From assembly GCF_003576345.1 (NCBI RefSeq), contig NZ_QWGB01000004.1, positions 1 to 64,000 of the forward strand: a stretch of 64,000 bases of DNA, given 5' to 3'. The notes under the pieces are model-generated. The model was not told the DNA's origin. It did not search any database and saw nothing but the letters and a program-made list of their open reading frames with translations. This DNA comes from Henriciella barbarensis (GTDB lineage: Bacteria > Pseudomonadota > Alphaproteobacteria > Caulobacterales > Hyphomonadaceae). Shown here piece after piece: positions 19,577-28,562 of the stretch. A program made the translations under genes and the position numbers. The first letter of the stretch is position 1, and each line of letters starts with the position of its first letter.

Positions 19577-20335
19577 ATGCCGGCCAGGTTCAGCATCCTC
19601 GTCGCTCTAATGTTGTTGGCGTCATGTGGAACGGGACCGACCCCCGCACCCTCGCCGCAGGACTTTGTCTTTGAGCACTTTGAAGCCGCCGGCCTCGCTG
19701 AGAGTGTTGTCGTGCTCGCGCCGGGATGCGGGGGTGTCTCAGATCGTGCGCATACGCAGCCGATGCGGCCATTGGCGCGGCGGCTTGCTGAAAGTGGCCA
19801 GCACGTTGTGATCGCGGATTATGAGAGCGCCTTCGGTATGCGTAACACCTGCAATGGGGGCGCGCGTCTGGAAGATGTGGCCGAGGCCATCCGGCTGGCC
19901 GCTATCCAGGGTACGAACCGGGCAAGCCGCGGCGATCGTCTGCCTGTATCGCTTGTCGGCTGGTCACTTGGAGGCTCTGGTGTCTTCATTGCTGGCGACC
20001 GGACCGGTGCTGACCGTGTTGTTGCGCTTTACCCCGATTGCAGTCCATTCGCTTCGCTATCGCAAAATATTGCGTACCTGGTCCTCACTGGGGAGGAGGA
20101 TCGGCTGACGCCCTTGTCGGAATGCGCCGACATCCGCAGGCGTAGCGAGGCATCTGGTGCGCAATGGGTAACCTATCCGGGCGTCTATCACGGCTTCGAT
20201 TACAAGGCGTTCCGGGGTGGTCAGAGCGTTCAGGCGAGCGCGTTCTCAGACGGTTTCGTCGCTGTCCAGTACGATGAAGATGCTTCTGTCGATGCGCATG
20301 ACAGGATTATCGGGTTTCTGGACCGCCAGCCCTGA
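19577..20335 (+). CDS. Dienelactone-hydrolase-like alpha/beta hydrolase, lipoprotein
   Basis: A 252-residue predicted lipoprotein: MPARFSILVALMLLASC gives a short signal peptide with lipobox LLASC (Cys at residue 17). The mature part is an alpha/beta hydrolase: nucleophile elbow GWSLGG, an acid in GEEDRLTP, and a His in YPGVYHGFD, as in the dienelactone hydrolase family. Cysteine pairs (GCGGVS, RNTCNGG, YPDCSP, ECADI) could form disulfides outside the cytoplasm. Substrate unknown. It probably shares a transcript with mtnP. Confidence 0.75.
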   Translation: MPARFSILVALMLLASCGTGPTPAPSPQDFVFEHFEAAGLAESVVVLAPGCGGVSDRAHTQPMRPLARRLAESGQHVVIADYESAFGMRNTCNGGARLEDVAEAIRLAAIQGTNRASRGDRLPVSLVGWSLGGSGVFIAGDRTGADRVVALYPDCSPFASLSQNIAYLVLTGEEDRLTPLSECADIRRRSEASGAQWVTYPGVYHGFDYKAFRGGQSVQASAFSDGFVAVQYDEDASVDAHDRIIGFLDRQP

Positions 20336-20482
20336 TCGCGGCGAGAGGGCTGTGCACAGAGCGCAGTCCCCAGCTTTAAAATGCCCGTGCAAGGCAAGCG
20401 GAATTCACTTGAGACGCGAACATGTTCGACCCCGTCTTTCAACTGGGTTAACCTTGCCCGACCGGGGCAGGGGTTGAGTAGA

Positions 20483-21394
20483 ATGACGGAAGAAAATCTT
20501 GAAGTATTGATGGTCATTGGCGGTGGCATTGCAGCCATCATCTTGCTGATGATCGTGTGGTTTGTCTGGAAGAACAGCCGGGCCAACGGACAAGCGCTGA
20601 AGTTGGCGCTGGACGGGGTGGGGCATGAATTCCGCTTCAACCTGCAGCGGGTCCTGTCAGAACTTCGAGAACTGAATACGAATGGTGATGTCCGCGAAGA
20701 CCTGGCGGTTCAGCTTGCCCGGCCACAACTCGCTAGCCTGCTTACCCAGCCTGCGATCAAGGACAGACGCTCATTGGAGCGCCTCGATGCAACGTATCAG
20801 ACCCTTGAAGCAGGGCGCAGTGCCGTCCGACAGGGCCAGACCGACGATACGATCGGCGCGTACAGACGCCGTGCAGTCGAAGCGCTCGCCATCCTTTATC
20901 TCTGGGAACACAATAAGGGCGGCCTGCCGGAGAAGGCGCCATCGACGAGCCGCTCTGCCGTGCGTAACTGGGTGAAATCCCTCGGTTTCACGAAGGCGCT
21001 TATACCAGGCATGGCGCTGCGTGATGAGGTTTTCAAGGACGTGCGCCGCTTGCGCACGCCGCTGCGGCCCAGCGAGCCGGGTATGACGGCTGAGGCCTAT
21101 TACGGCACGCCAGAAAGCGGCCAAGGGGAAGCTCAGGGCGAGCTTGCAGCAAGTGTCCCTGAAGAGGTCGAATCTGCCCCTTCAGCCGACGAACCGGTCC
21201 AGATGGCTGCTGAGCCAGAGATTGAAGAAGCGCCCGCGGAGAATGATTTTCCAGAGCCCGAAGGCGAACAGCGCGCTGCGGAAGCCTCGGTTGAGCATGA
21301 ACCTTTAGTGGATAATGCAGTCGTGGAGCCAACTCCTGCGCCGATCACAGGCGATCTGGCACAACCTAGCCGTCGTCGGCGCCGTCGGCGCTAG
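20483..21394 (+). CDS. Unknown membrane-anchored protein with an arginine tail
   Basis: A 303-residue protein I do not recognise. One membrane helix lies at residues 8-28 (VLMVIGGGIAAIILLMIVWFVW). A helical domain follows (about 35-205: HEFRFNLQRVLSELRELNTNGDV and on), then a low-complexity Glu/Pro/Ala tail of about 90 residues and a C-terminal run of eight arginines after PS. The start is ATG 20483; the frame upstream has no support. The gene lies between mtnP/DLH and apt on the same strand. The basic end after an acidic tail suggests nucleic-acid or phospholipid contact, but this is speculation. Confidence 0.6.
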   Translation: MTEENLEVLMVIGGGIAAIILLMIVWFVWKNSRANGQALKLALDGVGHEFRFNLQRVLSELRELNTNGDVREDLAVQLARPQLASLLTQPAIKDRRSLERLDATYQTLEAGRSAVRQGQTDDTIGAYRRRAVEALAILYLWEHNKGGLPEKAPSTSRSAVRNWVKSLGFTKALIPGMALRDEVFKDVRRLRTPLRPSEPGMTAEAYYGTPESGQGEAQGELAASVPEEVESAPSADEPVQMAAEPEIEEAPAENDFPEPEGEQRAAEASVEHEPLVDNAVVEPTPAPITGDLAQPSRRRRRRR

Positions 21395-21438
21395 TAAAAA
21401 GGCGTTCCGCCGATCATTAAAACGGGTAGAGTGGCGGG

Positions 21439-21966
21439 ATGGACTTCAAATCAACCATCCGCACTGTGCCCGATTACCCCCGAACCGGGATCATGTTTCG
21501 GGACGTGTCGACATTGATGGCAGATGCGAAGGCATTTTCTGCGGCCGTCGAAAAGCTGTCGGCCCCCTTCGAGAAGTTCGAGATTTCCAAGGTCGCCGGC
21601 ATTGATGCGCGCGGTTTTATTCTCGGCGGTGCCATCGCCGTGCGGCTGAATGCAGGCTTTCTGCCGCTCCGCAAGCCGGGAAAACTGCCATACCGCACGT
21701 TCAGCGAGTCCTATGAGCTCGAATATGGCTCCGATGCGCTTCACATGCACGTGGATGGGGTTAAGCCCGGTGAGCGGGTTTTGCTGGTTGATGACCTGAT
21801 CGCGACCGGCGGAACGGCTGAGGCCGGCGTGAAACTGCTTCGTCGGGGGCGCGCCGATATTGTATCGGCTGTTTTCCTTGTTGACCTGCCTGACCTTGGC
21901 GGAGCGCGCCGGGTGCGTAATATGGGTGTTGAAGTCAAAGCGCTGGTCTCTTTCGACGGAGACTGA
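21439..21966 (+). CDS. apt: Adenine phosphoribosyltransferase
   Basis: A 175-residue salvage enzyme that makes AMP from adenine and PRPP. The PRPP-binding motif is VLLVDDLIATGGTAEA, and the N-terminal DYPRTGIMFRDVSTLM and GIDARGFILG segments are those of APT. Length is normal. It lies downstream of MTA phosphorylase on the same strand, which releases adenine, so the two may form a short salvage pathway. The ATG has GAGTGGCGGG upstream. Confidence 0.95.
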   Translation: MDFKSTIRTVPDYPRTGIMFRDVSTLMADAKAFSAAVEKLSAPFEKFEISKVAGIDARGFILGGAIAVRLNAGFLPLRKPGKLPYRTFSESYELEYGSDALHMHVDGVKPGERVLLVDDLIATGGTAEAGVKLLRRGRADIVSAVFLVDLPDLGGARRVRNMGVEVKALVSFDGD

Positions 21967-21994
21967 CAGGACCGTTTCCAGGGGACACAACATC

Positions 21995-23965
21995 ATGAAA
22001 CGCATTTCACTCGGGACGACGCTCGTCCTGTCGACATATCTGACGGCTTGTGACAATCCTCCTCGCGTTCCTGAACTTCGACAAAGCGGTGGGCCGTCGG
22101 GTTCTGCAACGACTGAAAGCGCGCCAGCGACTGTCGAGGCCGTTAGCTGGAGCGAGAAGCTGGCTTCGTTCGAAGCGTTCGATGCCGAGGTCTATGCGGA
22201 CCCGGAAAGCGGTGAGGCAGACCTCTCAGATATTCAGGGCCTGCTGCCTGAGTTCGTCAGTGTAAGTTGGGACGAACAGTCATTCGATGAAATGACGGGC
22301 GCCACGGCGTTCGAGAATTTGCGGGTCACGATCAATACAGAGCCAGCTTTTGGCGTCGCCATGGATGAGGCGCGCGTCTGGGGTTTTGAGGATGATCTGC
22401 TGATCGCGCGCCTGAATGGTGAGCGCCTTGATGAAACCGGTACGGTTTTCGATCGGCTGGAAGCCGATGGTTATTCACTGTTCGGCGCGGCAGGCGCCAT
22501 GGAAGCGGTTTTCGATGTGATGGAAGCGCAGATCGGCGAAGAGGCGTCGAGCGAGGTCGATTTCGGTATCGATCAGTTCGACATGACGGTTGAGAGAACG
22601 GTGACCGGCGCGCTTACCCTGCGGCCTTTTCAATTCACGCCAATGAGCGAGGAGCAATTTGCACAGCTGACCGATATGCTTGAGATCGAGTCTGGCGAGC
22701 TGGAAGAAGAAGGTTTTGACGGGCTTCAGGCCCTGCGTCTTGCGCAGCAGGTGATCGCTGTTGGCCGCTCTGTCGAGATTGAGCGCGGATCCGCCCGCAA
22801 TATGGACATGACGCTTCAGATCGACAGTGCAGAGGTCAGCCAGAGCGTGTCCTACACGCTCGACTTCTATGGCTATGAGGGGCTCTCCGGCTACGACATT
22901 GGCGGGATCTACTATTCCGGTATGCGCCAGCAGCAGGGCATGTCTTTCGATGGCGACGCGCTGGAGGCCGAAGAGGTCTATCCGGATGGACTGAATATCG
23001 ACCAGCTGCAGACAACTGATTTCATGTCCTATGAGGATATTCGCCTCGACAGGCTGGCGGGCTTTCTTGCGCGCAGCGAGTTTCCAGGTTTCGACGAGCG
23101 TGACCTGATCAGCCTGGGCCGGAGTGCAGTCAGCAACTACTCCTACCAGATAGACGGCTCGGAAGTGTTTCGTGTCGACGAAATGAGGGTGACGGCGGAC
23201 GAGTTCGAATGGCTGCTGCCGGAAGCCATCATGGTGGATATGGAAGGTCTGGCTGTCTATCCGGGCGAGATTGGGGGAACTGTTCTGTCGTTCCTGCCAT
23301 CCGGAGATGATGAAGAGATGCAGGCCGTTCGCGACGACATCGAAGCGGGCATCGACCTTCTCGATGAGCATGGCTTCAGCGAAATCCCCGCAGACATCCA
23401 GGCAGCTATGACCTGGAGTAAGGACACAGGCGCTACGGAATGGTCATTCAAGGCGCAATCTGACGAATTTGGTGAGCGCATTGCCAGGCTTGGCATAAAT
23501 CTGCCGCCTTATGATCCGATCGCTGCCGCCGCTGATGGAGGCGAACTGGACTCAGCGTTTGAAGACCTGTTCGAGACACATTTCACCTTCAATGGCGCGC
23601 GCCTCTATGAGTCCGATGATGGTGGTTATGACAAGCTGTTTGGTTACCTCCATGCCCTGGGCCAGCAACATGAGAGCGAAGGGTGGGGCGCGACGCTGGC
23701 GGGTATGCCGCCCGAAGACTTGCGCGAGTTCATTGCCGTTATGACCCGTTCGGCGAAGGGCAGTGTGCAGGACGAGTTCCCGCAGGCGGTCGACTGGATA
23801 GAGGCAGTGGCATCTTACTTCGAGACGTCTGGGGGCAGTCTCGACATCCGCGTAGAACCGCCTGAACCACTATCACCGGATCGCATCGAGGAGCTCGCTC
23901 GCGCGGATGATACTGCGGCATTGGTCGAACAGTTCGGGGTCAGCGTCACCCATACGCCAGAATAG
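21995..23965 (+). CDS. Large lipoprotein of unknown function
   Basis: A 656-residue predicted lipoprotein. MKRISLGTTLVLSTYLTAC carries a lipobox (LTAC), so Cys19 should be lipidated. The mature protein is acidic throughout and rich in aromatic-flanked beta segments (RVTINTEPAFGVAMDEARVWG; FQFTPMSEEQFAQLTDMLE), with no enzyme motif that I can see. It might be an outer-membrane or periplasmic structural protein. ATG 21995 has AGGGGACA upstream; the frame before it overlaps apt. The gene sits 28 bases after apt. Confidence 0.7.
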   Translation: MKRISLGTTLVLSTYLTACDNPPRVPELRQSGGPSGSATTESAPATVEAVSWSEKLASFEAFDAEVYADPESGEADLSDIQGLLPEFVSVSWDEQSFDEMTGATAFENLRVTINTEPAFGVAMDEARVWGFEDDLLIARLNGERLDETGTVFDRLEADGYSLFGAAGAMEAVFDVMEAQIGEEASSEVDFGIDQFDMTVERTVTGALTLRPFQFTPMSEEQFAQLTDMLEIESGELEEEGFDGLQALRLAQQVIAVGRSVEIERGSARNMDMTLQIDSAEVSQSVSYTLDFYGYEGLSGYDIGGIYYSGMRQQQGMSFDGDALEAEEVYPDGLNIDQLQTTDFMSYEDIRLDRLAGFLARSEFPGFDERDLISLGRSAVSNYSYQIDGSEVFRVDEMRVTADEFEWLLPEAIMVDMEGLAVYPGEIGGTVLSFLPSGDDEEMQAVRDDIEAGIDLLDEHGFSEIPADIQAAMTWSKDTGATEWSFKAQSDEFGERIARLGINLPPYDPIAAAADGGELDSAFEDLFETHFTFNGARLYESDDGGYDKLFGYLHALGQQHESEGWGATLAGMPPEDLREFIAVMTRSAKGSVQDEFPQAVDWIEAVASYFETSGGSLDIRVEPPEPLSPDRIEELARADDTAALVEQFGVSVTHTPE

Positions 23966-24037
23966 GTGAGTGAGGTGCTTGACCATAGCGTTGGCGCGCC
24001 TCACCTATGGCATCTGACTGAATGCACGGGAGACGTC

Positions 24038-24628
24038 ATGTATCGCCTCGACGATGAGACCGAACAGAAACCTCAATCTGAGCCAAACGCCTTTCTCGAA
24101 GAGGCGCTGTTCAAGGCCAGAACCATCATGCTTACGGGCGGTGTGGACGATAAACTTGCGCGACGGATTTGTGAGCGCCTTCTCGCGCTTGATTCCGAAA
24201 GCGACAAGCCGATCCTTCTCGTGGTCTCCTCGCCAGGCGGCCATGTTGAATCCGGCGACATGATCCATGACATGATCAAGTTCGTGAATGCGGACGTGAA
24301 AATCCTTGGTTCTGGCTGGGTCGCCTCTGCAGGTGCGCTGATCTATTCGGCCGCCAAGAAAGAGAACCGTTACGCTCTGCCGAATACCCGCTTCCTGCTT
24401 CATGAACCGCGTGGCGGCTTTGGCGGCCAGGCCTCTGACATCGATATCCAGGTGCGTGAGATCGTGCGTATGCGTGAGCGTCTGAACGAGATCTTTGCTG
24501 AAGCGACGGGTCAGCCGCTCGAGAAGATCAAGGCTGATACCGATCGCGACCACTGGATGAGCGCAGAAGAAGCGGTTTCCTATGGCCTCGTTGGCAGCAT
24601 CATCACGAGCCGCAAGGACCTTGCCTAG
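24038..24628 (+). CDS. ClpP-family serine protease
   Basis: A 196-residue protein of the ClpP fold. The catalytic triad can be placed: Ser97 in GSGWVASAGAL, His122 in TRFLLHEPRGG, and Asp171 in TDRDHWMSAEEAVSYGL. The substrate-binding SSPGGHVESG loop is present. It diverges from canonical ClpP (SAG instead of SMG, HEP instead of HQP), so it is more likely the second, ClpP2-like type than the housekeeping one. No clpX neighbour is seen. The ATG at 24038 is preceded by CGGGAGACG; the frame upstream lacks support. Its terminator lies inside the convergent hydrolase gene. Confidence 0.88.
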   Translation: MYRLDDETEQKPQSEPNAFLEEALFKARTIMLTGGVDDKLARRICERLLALDSESDKPILLVVSSPGGHVESGDMIHDMIKFVNADVKILGSGWVASAGALIYSAAKKENRYALPNTRFLLHEPRGGFGGQASDIDIQVREIVRMRERLNEIFAEATGQPLEKIKADTDRDHWMSAEEAVSYGLVGSIITSRKDLA

Positions 24629-25597
24629 TTAGTGCAAGGCGTTGCTTTTGACAGCAGCGGGCATCGTTTCAACGACAGAAGTCCGGCCCAGGAAGGGCCG
24701 GATTTTTTGTGCCGTCTGATCTGGTTTCAGGAACGGGAAGAGATGGCCGCCATCATCAATCCATTCCTGACGAGACCCTGGAATGAAGGTAGACAGCTGA
24801 ACCGCATTGGACGGCGCGATGATGCTGTCTCGCGTGCCAGCGAGGATTAGCGTCGGGGATGCCAGGAATGGCAGGAAGGCAAGGCTGGACCAGCCTGTGA
24901 AGCCGAGAAGCTGGCGCGACATGACATCCGGCAACGCAAAGGTCGCGGCGTTGGTGGCCTGGTGCAGCTTGCCGAGATCGTGCTCAAGCTCGTTCCATAG
25001 CTTCAGGAACGGGAAGGCTGACGAAAACAGGCCAACTTCGCGCCAGTCATGCGTCAGCATGGTGAAGCCGCTGCATGTGCCGGCGAGAATGAGCTTTGCG
25101 ACTTCCTTGCGGTACTGGAGCGCCACTTGCTGGGCGAGCACGCCGCCAAGCGAGAAGCCCATCAGGTCAAATCGCTCTGCACCCAGCGCGGCGCAGGCCT
25201 GTACGACAAGGCGGGCAAGGAAGATGGGCGAACAGACAATGTCGGTTTCCGGCGTCTGACCGCTGCCCGGCATTTCGATCGCGATGAGCCGAGTATCCCC
25301 GAATTGCGCGGCGAAGGGCGGAATAAGTTCCAGCGGAGAACCGATGCCATTCAGGAAAACAAGGGGCCGACCGGGCGCGTCATCGTTCCATATGTGAATG
25401 CGCAGCCGCGTCGTCCCCGCATGATGCCAGACTTCGAGGGGCGCAGTACGAGAAGGCTGAGGCAAATGGGATACCAGATGTTGATGCAGGGTGTTGCCAG
25501 TCGGCGAAGCAATAGTCGCAGACGGCTGGAGAGACGTCAAAGCATGGCTGTCGCCAGACAACGAAAAAGGGAGACCAAATAGGTCTCCCTGATCCAC
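24629..25597 (-). CDS. Poly(hydroxyalkanoate) depolymerase-like alpha/beta hydrolase
   Basis: A 322-residue alpha/beta hydrolase. LVFLNGIGSPLELIPPFAAQF and LIAIEMPGSGQTP resemble the intracellular medium-chain PHA depolymerase (PhaZ) group. The nucleophile elbow is GFSLGG, the acid is in AGTRDSIIAPS and the His in DDGGHLFPF. The N-terminal 50 residues are poorly conserved in look. The start is doubtful: GTG 25597 has no clear ribosome site and is immediately followed by a hairpin with a T-run; TTG at 25561 would begin just past it. Its stop abuts that of the ClpP-like gene. Confidence 0.75.
   Translation of the reverse strand: MDQGDLFGLPFSLSGDSHALTSLQPSATIASPTGNTLHQHLVSHLPQPSRTAPLEVWHHAGTTRLRIHIWNDDAPGRPLVFLNGIGSPLELIPPFAAQFGDTRLIAIEMPGSGQTPETDIVCSPIFLARLVVQACAALGAERFDLMGFSLGGVLAQQVALQYRKEVAKLILAGTCSGFTMLTHDWREVGLFSSAFPFLKLWNELEHDLGKLHQATNAATFALPDVMSRQLLGFTGWSSLAFLPFLASPTLILAGTRDSIIAPSNAVQLSTFIPGSRQEWIDDGGHLFPFLKPDQTAQKIRPFLGRTSVVETMPAAVKSNALH
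24682..24708 (+). terminator. Intrinsic terminator of the ClpP-family gene
   Basis: TCCGGCCC (24682-24689) pairs with GGGCCGGA (24695-24702), followed by six T. It is embedded in the last codons of the convergent alpha/beta hydrolase gene, so the element is also protein-coding on the other strand (RTS region). Confidence 0.85.
25563..25592 (-). terminator. Hairpin plus T-run at the very start of the hydrolase ORF (attenuator-like)
   Basis: On the minus strand GGGAGACC, a TATTT loop and GGTCTCCC form an 8-bp stem followed by a TTTTT run. It lies over codons 4-13 of the frame starting at 25597. As an intrinsic terminator this would stop a transcript just as it enters the gene, so it may be an attenuator or a sign that translation starts downstream. 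Confidence 0.6.
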
Positions 25598-25723
25598 TCT
25601 ACGCGGTATACTCTACCAAGCGCCTCTATAGACTACTTGCATTCAAGAATCCAGTGGCGAAACGCTTCGTACGCAGGTGCCGTTGCCGCTTCCGGGGCAG
25701 GCTGCGCAATTCCTCAAAAAAAT

Positions 25724-25795
25724 GTCTGCAAATGCGATTGACTCGCAAAAGTGGGCTCGCTAGTGCGCGTGGAATTGAAAATCATTCGCATTCTC
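25724..25795 (+). promoter_or_regulatory. Fur-box-like sites upstream of the siderophore receptor
   Basis: Two AT-rich imperfect palindromes lie in the 85 bases before the TonB receptor: TGCAAATGCGATTGACTCGCA near 25727-25746 (shortened reading TGCAAATGCGATTGACTCGC) and GAAAATCATTCGCATTCTC near 25777-25795. Both resemble alphaproteobacterial Fur/Irr sites only loosely. Iron control is therefore likely from context but not proven. Confidence 0.45.
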
Positions 25796-25810
25796 GAAAG
25801 TTGAGGGATC

Positions 25811-27934
25811 ATGGGGTATCGAACACTCGCAGCAGTGCTGGTTATGTCAGTGAGCACGAGCGCACTCGCAGTCGCGCAGCAGGCCGCGACCGCTGAAGAC
25901 GCTGACAGTCGTCAGGAAACCATCATCGTAACGGGAACGACCGCATTCGGTGCGACCAAATCCGACACCCCAATCGTCGAGACCGCGCGGACCCTGTCTG
26001 TCGAAACCGCCGAGATGTTCATCGACAAGGGCGCGCTGAACCTCGCCTCTGCCCTGACCTATGTCGCGGGCGTGACCGCAGAGCCTTATGGCCTTTCAAC
26101 GCGTGGAGATTTCCCGCAGTCACGCGGACTGGTGCTGCCGCGCTATCGCGACTCCATCCAGGAGCTCTTCGGCAGCTATAACTCTACCCGGGCGGACCTC
26201 TACACCGTTGAGCAGATCGAAGTCCTGAAAGGGCCAGCTTCGGTGCTTTACGGGCAGGGCTCACCGGGCGGCATCGTCAACTATGTGTCGAAAACGCCGC
26301 GCGATACATTTGGCGGCGAGCTGCGCGCGGAGGTCGGCAATTTCGATCGCTATGAAGTGGCAGGCGACGTTACCGGCCCAATCGGCGGCGAGGACAACCC
26401 GTTTTCTTTCCGGCTCGTTGGTCTCTATCGTGACACCGGAACGCAGGTTGATCAGGTCGACGAGGAGACGAAAGTCTTCATGCCGTCGCTGGCCTGGCAG
26501 GCAACGCCTGACACGCGCTTCACACTCATCGGCCTTGTGCAGGACACTGACAGCGACACGGCGGCACAGTTCCTTCCGATCAAAGGCACACTCGAACCAC
26601 TTGACGATGGAAGCTATCTCGACTGGCAGGTCTATGCTGGCGAGGAAGGTTTCAACCGCTACAATACCAGTTCTGAGCAGGTCACCCTTCTGGGTGAGCA
26701 CCGCATCAACGACAATCTGATGATTGAAGGCACGGCGCTCTGGCGTTCGGGCGAGGCGGACTATCACCAGGCCTGGCCAGCCTTCATTGGCGGTACCCGC
26801 TACATCAATGACGTGCTCGGCGTGAATCTCTTCACCGACACGACTGTTGCCCGCACTTTCTATCAAGGCGACAACACGTTCGATCAGCTGGCCGGCGATA
26901 TCCGCCTGCGGGCTGATTTCACGACCGGCGCGCTTGAGCATGAGCTGCTGGCGGGCGTCCAGCATCAGGATGTCGAGACTGACAGCAACACATCCTACTA
27001 TTTTGCAGGCGGTGCGCTGGCCGGTGATTTCCGCTACGTGCTGGACCTGAAGAACCCCGTTTACACAGGCGCTCCCGATCAGTCGGTATTCGACGCGATC
27101 TATAATAATGCGCCAACACAGACGACTAAGGATACGGGCGTCTACCTGTCCGACCAAATGGCCTATGATAAATGGCGGTTCACAGCAGGCATCCGCTTTG
27201 ACAGCGTTGAAAATGAGGGTGGCGCGGTCAGCCAGGAAGACGACGCCGTCTCTACGAGCTTTGGTGTCCTCTACCGCTTCGACAATGGCTTCTCGCCTTA
27301 TGTCAGCTATGCCGAAAGCTTCGAGGCGGTCGTTGGAACCGACAGCAATGGCAAGCAGCTGGAGCCGGAAGAGGCGCGCCAGTACGAGGTCGGTTTCAAG
27401 TATGAGCCGCGCGGTATCCCGGGCATCATCACGGCATCGTACTACGATATCGAGATATCGAACCTGCCGAACCCGAACTCTCTGCCTGGGAACGCTGCGC
27501 AGCAACAGGGCACCTCGACGTTGAAAGGGTTCGAGGCCGAAGCCCGCCTGCAATTCGACGAGATCTATTTCCAGGCGGCTGCCTCCACCATTGATGCCGA
27601 AGACCCGAATGGCTTCCAGCTCTCGGCAATCCCGGAAACGCAAGCTTCGGTCTGGACGACCTGGCGGCCGGACGGGGCATGGAAAGGCTTCAAGGCGGGC
27701 GCTGGCATCCGTTATGTCGGCGAGACCGTGTCCGAGAATGCGGCCCTTTCCTACACGACGCCGGACTATACGCTGGGCGACCTAATGGTCGGCTATGAGT
27801 GGGACCAGTGGGACTTTGCCATCAATGCGCGCAACATCACCGATGAAGACTATCTCACCGGCTGTCTGACGCGCGGCGACTGCTTCCCGGGCCTGCGCCG
27901 CACCGTAGTCGCCAGCCTCAGCTACGACTTCTAG
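25811..27934 (+). CDS. TonB-dependent siderophore receptor
   Basis: A 707-residue outer-membrane receptor. A signal peptide ends near ALAVAQQ. The plug domain contains the family line RADLYTVEQIEVLKGPASVLYGQGSPGGIVNYVSKTP, typical of hydroxamate-type (ferrichrome-like) siderophore receptors. A TonB-box candidate is ETIIVTG. The barrel ends in a conserved aromatic residue (LSYDF). GAGGGATC precedes the ATG. It heads a unit with a small membrane protein and a PepSY protein, an arrangement used for iron uptake and reduction of ferric siderophores. Probably iron-repressed. Confidence 0.93.
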   Translation: MGYRTLAAVLVMSVSTSALAVAQQAATAEDADSRQETIIVTGTTAFGATKSDTPIVETARTLSVETAEMFIDKGALNLASALTYVAGVTAEPYGLSTRGDFPQSRGLVLPRYRDSIQELFGSYNSTRADLYTVEQIEVLKGPASVLYGQGSPGGIVNYVSKTPRDTFGGELRAEVGNFDRYEVAGDVTGPIGGEDNPFSFRLVGLYRDTGTQVDQVDEETKVFMPSLAWQATPDTRFTLIGLVQDTDSDTAAQFLPIKGTLEPLDDGSYLDWQVYAGEEGFNRYNTSSEQVTLLGEHRINDNLMIEGTALWRSGEADYHQAWPAFIGGTRYINDVLGVNLFTDTTVARTFYQGDNTFDQLAGDIRLRADFTTGALEHELLAGVQHQDVETDSNTSYYFAGGALAGDFRYVLDLKNPVYTGAPDQSVFDAIYNNAPTQTTKDTGVYLSDQMAYDKWRFTAGIRFDSVENEGGAVSQEDDAVSTSFGVLYRFDNGFSPYVSYAESFEAVVGTDSNGKQLEPEEARQYEVGFKYEPRGIPGIITASYYDIEISNLPNPNSLPGNAAQQQGTSTLKGFEAEARLQFDEIYFQAAASTIDAEDPNGFQLSAIPETQASVWTTWRPDGAWKGFKAGAGIRYVGETVSENAALSYTTPDYTLGDLMVGYEWDQWDFAINARNITDEDYLTGCLTRGDCFPGLRRTVVASLSYDF

Positions 27935-27960
27935 CCAACCAGTAGGGGAGACCGCCCGTC

Positions 27961-28548
27961 ATGAGCACGTTTGAATGGAGCCTGTTCCTTCTGGCCGCTG
28001 CTGCGGGGCTCGGCGGTCTCTACATCCTTTATACTGCGTGGAAGCGGCCCGGTCGGCCCTTCCACGTAGCGGGCGGTTGGGCGCTGCTTCTTGCAGCGGT
28101 TGTGGCCGGGTTTGTCGCCAATGGAGATCGCGGACTGGCACAGATCAGCGTCATCGTGATGGTGGCTGCCTGCATCTACCTCGCCATTCCGATGATGAGA
28201 GGTGTGGCGCTTCCTGTCGCAGGCGTTCGCCAGCGGGCGGGGGTCGGTGACACGCCTGTCCTTTCTTCCAATCGCGTGCTGAGCGGGCTTGCAGGTGTCT
28301 GGACTTTCCTGCTCACCGGCCCAATCGCTGGCGGCATCGCCTTGTTCTGCGCTGCGGGCCTGTTCAAACTCATGCGCGCTGCATCTGTCAGCGTCGCGAC
28401 AGCGGGTGCGACCACCATCATCGCGTCTGTTGTCATCTGGGCTGTCGTATCCGTGCTGCTTCTCATGGAGCCGCGGGCAGGGCGACGTTCTGCTTACGCT
28501 GGTGGTGCGCTTATCTTCAGTCTCATCGCCGCCTTCGCGCCGCTCTAG
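27961..28548 (+). CDS. Small multi-helix membrane protein of the iron-uptake unit
   Basis: A 195-residue protein with about six predicted membrane helices and almost no soluble part. I do not recognise a named family; its place between a TonB receptor and a PepSY protein matches where DUF3649/DUF3325-type membrane proteins occur in other siderophore clusters, but I cannot confirm homology. It starts 27 bases after the receptor stop and ends 14 bases before the PepSY gene, so the three are co-transcribed. A role in moving or reducing iron at the inner membrane is inference. Confidence 0.7.
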   Translation: MSTFEWSLFLLAAAAGLGGLYILYTAWKRPGRPFHVAGGWALLLAAVVAGFVANGDRGLAQISVIVMVAACIYLAIPMMRGVALPVAGVRQRAGVGDTPVLSSNRVLSGLAGVWTFLLTGPIAGGIALFCAAGLFKLMRAASVSVATAGATTIIASVVIWAVVSVLLLMEPRAGRRSAYAGGALIFSLIAAFAPL

Positions 28549-28562
28549 AAAGGAATTTTTCC

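Noticed and set aside
22475..23371. Minus-strand open frame inside the large lipoprotein gene
   Set aside because: The plus-strand frame has the lipobox and ribosome site; this one has neither.
26261..27643. Long minus-strand open frame of 460 codons opposite the TonB receptor
   Set aside because: Antisense shadow of a clear receptor gene; no domain seen.
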